DNA of 64,000 bases from Saccharina japonica (taxonomy: Eukaryota; Sar; Phaeophyceae; Laminariales; Laminariaceae), in assembly GCA_008828725.1 (NCBI GenBank), contig MEHQ01000469.1, positions 77,962-141,961 of the forward strand, read 5' to 3'. Position 1 is the stretch's first letter, and every line of letters starts with the position of its first letter. The position numbers and the translations under genes are program-made. Positions 44,969 through 56,900 of this stretch are shown here, in pieces. A model generated the notes under the pieces. That model saw only the letters and a program-made list of their open reading frames with translations, did no database searches and was not told the origin of the DNA.

Positions 44969-47900
44969 GTGAGTTGCTGCGATCCGTCATGCCGAATCAC
45001 CCAGAAGAACGGTTGAATCCCAGGGTCTGAAAGCCCTGCAATGGTCGAGACGCGTGCTGCAACAGAGCTAGCACTTTTTGGCAACATACATTTGACTCAC
45101 CGGGCTCTTTAACCTAATAGCGTTGGGATATTCTCGGTGCTTGACAATAGTGCTTGAAATATACTTGGGCTATATGGGATTGGTCGTCGTTTTGAGTTTC
45201 AATTCCTCCTTAAATCAGTTTCAACGTGACGCATGAGCCTTCTTAAGCGGTAAATACCATACTCTGCTGCTGGCACTGCCCCTACAAAAGCATGCCGCGC
45301 GACTCCACATAAAACCAAAATACAGTGTAGACCCACGCGCCGACAAGCTTATGACAGCAGGGCGTGCCCTACACCGCATTCCCGTCAACACCTTGGCAGA
45401 GTGTGTATGTCCGTTAAATCGTATATTTTAGTCAGCAATTATTAACTGTGCCCTATCGTTCGGGCAGTTGCCGCTTGCTCAACGGAAAACACCGACGAAC
45501 CAGACAAATGATTCCCATGCCCGCCGCCTGTGTAATCCAAACCCAAACGTGCGATCGATCATTTTGTCAGGGGCTGTTGATATGTTTATTGATTCATGCA
45601 AATATTTTGAACCATTATAGAAATGCACTACCTACAGTATGCGTTCCTGACGGTTTGCGTCGTTCTTCCAAAAGCCAAGACCAGTCTGCCACCATTTCGG
45701 TTTCACAACCCAACCCTGTTCATCGAACGTTTGAAGGTCCTGTACACGACAAGTGGAGGCATACGGCGGGTCACTATCAACTCCTCAGAAAGGAGGGCAC
45801 TTGCTGGAGCCCAGTACGGGGATAAGGAGAGCACAAGCAGGCACGCAGCCCAAGAAAGCGTCGTGAACGACGGCCGCCGCCTCTACCCCTGCAACGACTG
45901 CGAGGACACTTGGAACGCGGTTTGTTCCGAGGGGGTACCCTCCGTGTGTGATCTGGCGGGGTACGGTGCTCCGTTCAGCACGGAAGCGAGCGAGGCGGTA
46001 CAAGTCTTGTGCGTCACGTTAGGAGCCGCGTGTTCAGGCTCGCTGGGCATCGAGGCTTGCGAAGGACAGTGTGTGGGAGACGACGTTGACGATGATGATA
46101 ACTACGATGATGACCACGGCGATGATGACAGTGGGAGTGCAGGTACCGTGGTACAGACTCAACACCCTCGAAGTAGAAACAACTCACGACAGTTCGACTC
46201 GAGCAACACACAACAGTAAGGTGAAAATGATGTTCTGTGTCTCTGTGGGATTTACCCTCTGCCCTGTTCACGTGGCTTATTGTTGCACTGATGTTGACTT
46301 CGAAACCGAACGGTTTGCAGCTATGCCTATATTGTTGAACGTTTGGAATGACCGGTAATTATACGATTTGCAGCAGTGTGAGCTGTTCTTTCACCCGTCC
46401 TATGGAACGATCCTCCGCTCCGCAGGTGTAAACGCCTGCCTCGACCCCGCCAGCGACCTGTATAAGTGCGAATATATGGTTGGAAATCCGACAATGTGAG
46501 TTGACTCGAGAGCAATTACATGAAACCAATCACTCCGCCATAACACTGCCTTCCACATCCACCCGTGATATCCGGAGAGGTTTTAGCTAACGGAAGTGTA
46601 TACGAAACATGTAAATCATTGCCAGCGGCAGGGGTCATTACGAAGATTGGACGAGCACGGTTTGCACTGGTCTATCTCCCTCTATCCCTGATTCCTCCGA
46701 ACTGCGTGGAATTTCCGACAGGCTCTAAGCACACTCGATCCCGCTGTGATGCCTGGGCTCTATCGAACACAACAAGTTCGTGTATGAGGCCACTCTGCCG
46801 AGGGTAACAACAGCCTAACGCAGTTCGTCAATTGTTTAGCATGCCAGGCCATCTAAACACACAGATGGGCCAATCATGTTGCACGCAAACGTGTGCCCCA
46901 CCCTATCCGGATAAACGCGTAGAAAATATCACCAATAATTGCAGCTACTCTGTTCCACACGGCAGCGGTCGTAAAGGACTCCCTATTCATAGATACTTAA
47001 GGTTAGGCGCAACTTGCAGCTACGACATAGACTTTGTTGGACATGTAACACATGGATAACCATTCCGACTCTTCACTGCTCTTTGTTGATAATCTCTTCC
47101 TCGCAGGCGCCTGGAGGAGTGCGGCCTCGTCGACGATGACCTGCCTTATCTCCCTGCATGTTTCGAGAGTTTCGGGAAGACTAACCTGAACTTCCTGTAA
47201 GCACTGCAACTCATTAGTTCATGTCGGGAGTGCTATCGCTGTGCTTAGACGGATGTTCGCGCACACACACTATTTTCCTTACATTGTTCGCTTCTTTGGA
47301 CAGCTCAGTTCATAGTAGGCACGCTTCCTAGCTTCCAGAAAATTCGTTCACGAGCTTTACCCACGTGCGTGCGGGTCTAACCAGCGAAACGAAATACGCG
47401 CGCCACTGTGCAATTGTTAGTACCGTTTGCGCCCTGGACGTGTGCTCCGCTCGCGCACATCGTCAATAGTTGTTGCCTCAGCAGTGACGGTTTTCCCTCT
47501 GGCCGCCACGCCCACGGTATCCCACCTGGGCGATTTTTGTCGCTGTTACCCTGCCCGATGTTGCCGTACGGAACCATGCCTTGTTGAGCGCGAAGATCAT
47601 GTTGACTAGGTTCTTAGCTGGGCGATCTCGGAGTATACTGATCGAAGGAAAACGTTACGAAACGCTGAACGCACGACCCGATGCCCAATTCCGTCGCTGT
47701 GCATTCAACGAACGATACATCTAAACTATCGACATTAGCTAGTACCTTAGTTCAGGAGCCCCGCTGTTCAGAATGTTGTTGGGCTACCCGTGCTGCCCCT
47801 ACAATCGCACACTTTCAACGATTTCTCCTGTTTCCATCGTCGTTACCCCCCCCCGCCGGACGGGGAAATATCCAAGTACGTTGATATCCTACAAGGAGTT

Positions 47901-50900
47901 GCACAGGGATGTACGCTATCACCTAACCTATTCAAGGTATATATTAATGACATGATAGTAGCAGTAGAAGCAGCATCGAAGGGGGTCACGATGGGGGAAG
48001 ATACGGTGTCGGGATTGATGTTTGAGGAAGGTTTCGTCTGCATATCAGAAACACCCGAAGGACTGCAGAAACAAATAGAGGAGTCACTAGAGTACACCAG
48101 GAAGTGGAGAGTGACGGCGAACGTAAACACGTGCGCAGTAATTGTATGTTACGAAGATAAGGAGAGTCCGGTAACTTGTAAGTGGAAGTGGGGAGAAGAT
48201 GAAATACCGATCGTAGATCAGTATACGTACCTTGGCGTAGAGATCTCAACATATTGCTCTTGGGATGCACACATAACTAAAGTAATAGGCAAGGGTAAGG
48301 CACACGTAGGAAGGATGGAAGCAGTCCTGAAGGACTCGCACTTGCACACTAGAATTGAAAGGTGTATACTGATGAATGTGATTGTACCAAAGCTAGAATA
48401 TGCAGGAGACGTATGGGAAGGGAATGCGAAACTCGAAAATAGCTGGAAACAGTACAGATGGTAGCAGCTAAAAAAGTACTAGGATGCTCAAGTAAGCCGA
48501 GTAATACAGTATTACAAGCAAAACTGGGAATGTACCCACTTAAGACAAATATAGACGTGAGTAAGTTGAAAAGGCAATATAATGTAAACAACTTGCCAAA
48601 AAAGAGGTTGCCAGCCATAGCTGATAAAGCTGTGTCGGAAAAAGCAATCAAAGAGCGAGCTGGAATAAGGTGGGATAGCGTAGTCGAGAAATTTTTGAAG
48701 GATATAGGAAACCAAACAGTGATGCTGGCCATAGAGCAATTTAGCGGATACAAGACAGAAGTAAATTAAAGGATACAAAGAAGGGAAAGGCTAGCGCTAA
48801 GAAATAAGGTGGAAGGGGAAGAACACTTAGAGATATACGGGGGGTTGAGATAAGAAATAGGAATGAAAAGGTATCTGCACGACCCAATGGACTTCGCGAA
48901 CGAGCTGAAACTGCGATTTCGTGTAGGGGGCCTGGACCCGCCAGAATGAAGAAGGAGGTATACCAGTAGCCGGGAGGAGGAGGAAGTAGATGAACAGATG
49001 TGCCCATGTGGCAACGCCATAAAGAGTATAATTAACATAGTGGGAGGATGTGAAAGGTACAAGGAGGAAAGGGATGTGTTAGAGGAGGAGATGGGAAAAA
49101 TTGACGAGTGTGACATGGAGCAGTTTGGTAGACTAAATAGTAGCGATAAAACGATCGCTATCTAAGGAGATAGATGGTGGCCACAGGCGTCAAAACAGGG
49201 AGGGGATAAGATTTTTTCAAAAATTAAATTTGTAATATAGGGATACAACGTAATGAGCGCCCAAGTGTTGGAGGTGTCTCCAATAGGAGTAGGAACGGTG
49301 CTCCGTCTCGAAAGGGATGCGTGGTCAATGGTCAAATGACTAAGACAAGCAACAAATGAGTACCCCTCCCCGTCGCACCCCCCGTGTTTTGTCATTTCTT
49401 GCCAGGTACTTTGCGTACAGCGTGAACCCTACGACCAACGCCTTCAGCACCTTCCCAGAAGAAACGTTTGCCGGCCTGACGGAGCTGATTGATTTGTGAG
49501 TGACGGCCAACCCACCAACACGGTGCCACGGCAGCAACGCTACTGTCGCGTTAACCGTGCTGGCTTTCGAAACAAGCACTAGCCAGTATTGATGAGCGTC
49601 GGTAGCCGCCGCGTAGTGGGCGTGATAGGCATGGTAGTAGTACATAAACAATGAGCACACAATGAGGTCGTCCCGAGGGTGGATGTGGACGGATAGGTAA
49701 AATAATCTCGTGGGAGGTGAAACTAGCCACTTGGGGTCATTTATTGCGATTAAACGTTAGCACGACTCGTTTCATTTGTAGGTCGGTGCTTTGTCGCGCG
49801 TCATCAACTAGTTAAGCGAGACCTGTGTTGTGGTTTGCCGCCGTCCGGAATCGTGGCAATTAATTAAATGGGTGTATCTCTAATGCCACTATTTGTGACC
49901 AAAACCACCATTTGCGAAAATGACACGTTCACGATCTAACCCCCCCCCCAGTCGTCAACGTTAATTACAGTAGTGACGCTTGGAAACACCCTTATGGGTG
50001 ACACGCCTTTCGTGCTAAGGCTGATCGATACGCCATGACGATATGATGACGGTCGCACTAAAACAGGAACATTGGCTTCCTGGGACTGACGAGCTTGCGG
50101 GAGGGACTCTTCTCGGGTCTTTCGAAGCTTACGTCACTGTAAGCGCTGGTATTTCTGCGAGTTGTACGTTCATGTTTTGCGAATGGGGCATGTGTTGCCA
50201 TGTCGGTTAACAAGCAATAGGTTAACGAAAGTATGGACGATAATACAAGGTGCGTTGGGATCGTCATATTAATAAAAATCGGTGGTTGCATGTCGGTCCA
50301 ACGTGACAGTGTGGCAGCCACGACAAATCAATTACTCCATTGCCCTTTCTACCACAGTTATGAGTATTCCACTGTTTCTGCTGCTACACTTGTTCATGTA
50401 TACATTTCTAACCACAACACTATTTCCGGCCTCTACTTTTGTTGTGCTTCTTGAATTGTCTGGGTTGCTATTTCTGCTTTCGCTGTTCTTGCTGTTTTCT
50501 ACTCTTCTTGTTTCGCATGCAGCTTTTAATCTCGTTTTGCATGGTCGGTTGTGTTGTTCGTTTGTTCGGTCCATGTGTGTAGGCGTTCTTATGTGCCTTG
50601 AAACGTGTGTCGGCATCCCCTCCTCGTCGTTTCTGGTTTGAGGGTTCGCGCGCCGAATAATAAAACAGCACGAACAAATATCACAATGCTTTTCGGTTCG
50701 CGGTTTCGCACGACAATGCTAACTCCGGCTTCTATATGACTTGAAATCCGTAACGGACATACGCTACCTTTGCTAACAATGCGCGCCTGGGTTAAAAGTA
50801 ATAACTGTGGAGTATACCTAAACGTTTCGTCGGTCTACACAACACATTTCAAACGCTTACTGAGTGTGTTTGTGCTGGACGTAGTTTGCCACGAAACTAC

Positions 50901-53900
50901 AATATACTGCGACAAGCCATTCACAGCGAATTCCAGCAGTACTAGTGGCAGGCGTACACTTTTGGTGAGCCATTTAGTACCTCGGGTGTGTAGTGCAAAC
51001 TTGATTAAGAGTAGAACACGTTATCTGCAAAGAATGTGTACAGCCTGGTTCAATTTTCTAGTTATGTTGGGTTATTGAACATTGCCAAACAAGATGGTTG
51101 TCTTGTCTTTATTCAAGCTAGTGTGCTGCTCCAGGAAAAACAAGACAAGTCGTAGAACCCACAAACACAGACCTGCACGACAGGTACACTCCGTGACGTA
51201 CCTACGTAGCATTGAAAATCCTGTAGAAGTTGACCTACACCGTTTGGCACAGACCGCTTCCAATATGTGCCGGGTATTGTTTCGAGCTGCTGTCGTAACA
51301 TGAAGAAGTCAACATCGAATAATCGCACTACCTGCTGGTTCGTAAAACAATCGTTAAGAGCGCAATAGGCAATTTACGTTTGGTATGTTGCTGCCTAGAC
51401 ATATCTGGTAAACCGAAGTCGGGCGTTATAAACTTCTTACGGCCGCCCATTGCCCTCGTTGCATCCCTGCTCGCTTCTCTTTTCCGACTTCCCAGGGCTT
51501 TGTACCACAACAATCTCACGACATTGCCGAGCGGGATTTTCGCCGACCTCGTGGGTGTGAAATACATGTGAGAGTATGAGAGAAATTGTCTTCTGTTATC
51601 CCCCTCGAGATTCATGCTGCTACGGTAGGGACGCACCATTTCTGCCTTCCGAGGGTTGTTGCTTGAGGACCTCTATACCTCACCCAAAACAATATCAAGG
51701 ACAAAATTAAAAGTGCAACCCAATTAACTATAACATGGCCTAAGTATACACTACACAATATTTCAACACGAGTTTGGGTTAAGTATCCCGACCATTCATA
51801 AACCATTGCGGGTAAAACAAGTGCTACCTGTATCGTAGCACGCGTCTAGAGTACTGTAGACACGCAAAGGGTCTGGATTATTGTGGCGGTTGCACCACCT
51901 GACAAAACCAAAGCAGCACGGGCTTTCTCGCATAGAACATGTGTTGGAACAGAAACGCAAGCCGTTGCACCGAGTCCGTGGCAGGATGGCGGTACACGCT
52001 TCTTCGTAGACGCCTGCTACGATAGAGGTGCACCATGTTGTTTCTGAGCTCTTCACATAAGGAGCGTCATACCTCACCGAACGAATGATTTTGGAGAAAA
52101 ATAAAAGTGCTGCCGGATGCGAAATCTCATGACCGAGGTATACTATGAGGCATTATTCGTGACAAAAATGAAAGTCCGACGAATTTGGGTTAAGGAGCCC
52201 GATCGTTCAGAAAACGATTCAGCCAAAAAAAAGTGCAACCTCTACCGTAGCACGCGTACGTAACTTTTGACGATACCGTGTTTGTCGCCTTTTTAAACAG
52301 TTTTGGTCTGACCCCCTAGAGCGTTGAATCATGCCTTAAACGTGTTCATTACGGATATCAGGGCTAACGTGTTTATGACGTTGCGCTGAAGAGTGCTTTG
52401 CGGCCACTAGACTGTCTTTAACTTCGCGGACGAACTGCCACAAACAGAGTATACACGCGTTGAAAAACCGCGGTGGATGACTACCTGCCCAAATCAGCAT
52501 TGTGTGGGACTCCAGTGGCTGTTTTCTACTGAATAAAGTTTCCGCAACGGACGTTTCGCAGGCATTCCACAAGTAATGGCCAATAGCCGTGACGCGAAAG
52601 TAATGTATTTAGCAGTCCAACACCCTGAAGTTGAGTTCTACCACGCACCTCCCAATTTTACTCTTTCTTTGGTTGCACATCCAGATACCTGTACGAAAAC
52701 TACTTCGCGACCCTACCGGACAGAGTCTTCGAGGGCTGCTCGTCATTGAGCATTGTGTGAGTGTAACTGGACCGGTTCTGCGTTAAAGGGTGCGCTTTTC
52801 AGAGGTCATATGTTCGCTAGCGAGAGGTTCGGTCGAGCCACCACATATTTCAAGGAAGTCTTGAACGTCTTCAATACGTTTGGTAATAGCGATCTTCATC
52901 GGAATGGGGAGGATTTGCTACTCTGAGACAGCACCACATGTTTGCGTCAAGTTTGTGGAGTGCGATACAGAGCCACTTGCCCCTTTAGACGTATAAACCG
53001 TACAGTGAAAGCTGGGTCACCCCCCACTTCAGCAACACTAGCCACTACTGAATAAACTAACTACCTACACGGGGTTCGCCGAAGAGAGGATAGGCTGATT
53101 GTTATTTCAGGTGAACCTTTTAAGGAAGAAATCAAGTAACAAGCTTCGGAGTAGGCCACAGCTGATATATGTGGATCTCGCGTGCGACCTCTGGGAAAAC
53201 GCCTTCTATGGTGGGGGTAGCTCGTTGGTCAGTTCCAATGTGTAATTTTGGCAATGCGGCTCGTCACTTGTGGATATACCGAATATCTTCTCAACCCGTT
53301 TATTCCAGTGCTTTGATGTTACAGTAGTTTGGTTTAAACGAACCTAGCGCATTGCACCGATTATCTCGTAACGTTTGTCCTCAAGGGGTTTGTATTCTAG
53401 TTCAAACTCCTGGCCGTTGTTCCGACGTAACATGTAGTCACCCCCCCCTATCGTTACACACGTGGGAAGGCACTGGAGAAAACCTTCATTCGTCTCCCCG
53501 TGGTATATATGGGGCTACTGTTGATATTTCACGTTCACTGAATGATACTACGAATACTTCGGGCACAAACAATCAGGCATACGTCACACCAACATTTTTG
53601 TTCGCTTTGTTCATGAGCGTGTCTTTGATACTCACACCAGTGATACTCACACTTGCTAATCCCAAGCTGGAGATTACACTTTTGGGCTTGATATTTTTAG
53701 ACCAGGTGAGCTTCTCACGTGGGGAACTACCGGTTAGTACGATGGTTTTACTTGGGTTTTGTTTGTTATAAAAAATCGCATGCAGAGGTTGGTTGAGCTT
53801 AGCGAACGAATTTTTGTGACGGCTTGTTTTAGGTGATATATTAGGTTCGTAGTGTGGGGAGCTCAGGTTATAAGCCATCGCCTCCACCGTGAAATGTCTA

Positions 53901-56900
53901 ACCAGTGCTTCCGCGGGTAATGTCGCCGATCGTCTGACATGTGTTGCTCCCCGGTCAGGAACATTGACGAGAACGAGTTGGTGTCACTGCCAGCGGAGAC
54001 CTTTACGGGAATGGGCGGACCCTCGTTCACCTTGTGAGTGGGAGATATATGGGCCTACGATGTTGTACACTGTCAAGGGCGTTGGTGTCACAAGCTGGTG
54101 TAATCGATTATCATCGATCGGTGTTAGAATTACAGAATAGTTGCCACATGTATCAAACAAGGTGGGTTCGGAACCACCTGTCGAGGAGGAAGCTCCCAAC
54201 CTATCGTATTCAACGTTTGGCAATCTCTTGAATGTTCGATCATACCTTTGCGGAAGCAAAACGCGCGTCACGTCCGTAACACACGCACTGTCGTGCCTAG
54301 TGTGAGTACTTTGAGAACAAGTCGAGGCGGCCGAGTCTCTCTATTGGATATCAATACGCGAAACACAGCCCCGATAACTTGTGTGGTATTTTGATTCCAA
54401 TATTGTTTATACGTGGACACTAAGTACGATAACTTGGCATGCCATTTCAAGCCGAAAATTGTAGCGTACATCACATAGCAGCGGCCCATGTTGCTTTATT
54501 GCCCCTTACGAAACAAATACAGCATAAGTATAGATTGAACAATGCGATGACGGTTTGTAGTTCGTTAGCGTGGAAAAGGGGAGAAGGTGCAACATGGCCG
54601 CGTATTGCTGACCAGTGCGCCCTAATGCCTAGGACTGGTTGTATTCACCTCAGTCAGCAACTTTGGTTCAAGAGTTGCTCGACTCGTGGTTTCAATTAAA
54701 GCGTTGCGGTTGTTCTGGGCGGCAGCAACGTACCAAAAGCGTCTGAATATATATATAGTTGCCTAAACCACAACAACGAATACATACCCCCCCCCCCACA
54801 CCTGCGATAAACAATATGTCTCGAGCAAAACCGCAGCCTTCACTTACCGGCTACTTCCCTCTGCCAAATTCAAAACTAACAGAGTGCAGCATTCCATTGT
54901 GTACGGAGTGTGGCACGGCCTGTTCCAGATAAGCTGACCTCCCCTGTGCCAAGCGTTGAATTCTGCACGATGACTCATCCCACGGTAGGTAACGGTTGCA
55001 CAGTTTTACCTTCTGAAGTAAGTATTGTGTGGCCAGTTGAGCTCCGCAAGGGGGCCACTGGCGCCTATTGTGTGATGCATATTCTTGGTTTGTCGGTTTT
55101 GGACTAGCAAACGAAATGGCTAGCAGTTAGGATGCGCGAAAAAACGCATTCGAAGCTAACTCTTACTGTGAGATACCGGCCTTGACTTGTGAGGAGCTCA
55201 GATAATATGAGAACACCCCGAACGCGGTGTTGCTCACACTCGAAGGCGCATGCTGCGAGAGGCATATGAAAATACGAATACAGTTCTATGAGGCTGCTGC
55301 GTAAACGATCTCGATACACGTCGCTCCAAACCCCACTCTGAGTTGAAGGGTACCCTTGACCCGACGAACAATCGCTTGGGTCTTCCAAGATAGGAAATGC
55401 GACCCTATCGATGTTGGGTGATTCCGCAGCTGAAACGGTTCGACCATCACTCAGGTATTGTTTGACCAGAGCACCCTACCTCCAGCGCAGCAGGCGTCCT
55501 TATGTAGAGTTGAAGGGAGAGGTACTCGTACCCAAACCAAAGTCACGGAAGCGGCCACGAAGGGTCTGCGCTCTATCTAACGCGTAAGACCGTACGGGTG
55601 ACCACTGTAGGGGCAAATCGTTGACGGGTTAGGGACTGTCCGACGGCAGAAGTACCCAAATATAGTTTCCCTTTATGCTGTTGTTTGCCATTGTAATTAG
55701 TATATAACGGGACTGTTTCCGTATCTGCGGTTGAATTTTCTCCGGTAGTCACGGTTGAGATGATGAGTTGGTCCTTTAAAATCGAAAACCCACCAAAAAC
55801 ACTAGGTGTACCCTTACCGCCGTATGCGTATCCTTTGATCTCCCGCACGCACGCGCATAAGACCGATCGTCCACTATTAAGGTATTTGGCATGGGGCCTT
55901 GTTTTCTTACCCGAATAAACGCCCGCCTCCTTCCCGCTCCGTCGATGGGGTTGCGCGTGTCTACTCGGGCCCTGACCACGATGGCTCCCTTCAGGCTCAT
56001 GCGTGCCAACAATCTGACGACCTTGCCGGATGGACTCTTCATCGACATTCCTCAGATGAACTCCCTGTGAGTGCACGCTTCGCAAGTGGTGTATAATCCA
56101 GCTTTTACTAGTCTAGGCTCGCATTTCCGGCCGTTCGGTGGCATGTACACGTAGTGTGTGCCCCCCTTTGCAGATGGCCCGAGGTGGGCTGCGCGGTGTG
56201 CGTATTTCTAACGTTGGTGACCGAGCTAAATATAAACATACTCGTGCTGTCCAGCTTCGCTTCTAGTCATGTATAAAAGGGTCAATCTTAACGGAACCAC
56301 TAATTAAAAAAACATTCAATAACGTTTTCGCGCAAACTTTGTATTCCGATAGTTTCCATATTTTGTTTCCAAATATTGGAATGCGAAGCCTGCCAAGTAC
56401 TTTGCCCTCTGTTAAGTTTTCAAACTTGATTTTTGTTTTTAGTTTCGGCCGTGTTTCCTGTTTTTCTTAGAAACAAAAAGGAGAGTTTAGAAAAAGGTTG
56501 CTCGATAACAACGGGCCTGAGGACCATGGATCTCATCCTGCCTCGTGAAAAGTATTGGGGTAAATACGTTTTCTCTGTCAGCGCAGCAATCGTTGCGGCA
56601 CTGCGGCACGTGAAGCTTCCGTCGTTTTGAACCAGACCGCCGCCCCTGTGTACGGATTGTTCAGCTGCGCCTCAATGCATCCTTACGAGTGCCCTCTGAC
56701 TAATGCCTGAAACGTTTGGGCCGCTCTGTCAGGGTTGTGGAGGGGAACCCTGGACTCCAATGCATCCCGGCTGTGTGAGTGGGGCCGAGTTGGTTCGGTG
56801 TGGATTATTCCCGTAGCAGGTGTCAACATTCATCGTCGGAGGCGGGAGACGACGCGTACTACGGTAGAGGTAGCACTTTTTGGATGAATCGTTTTCTGAA

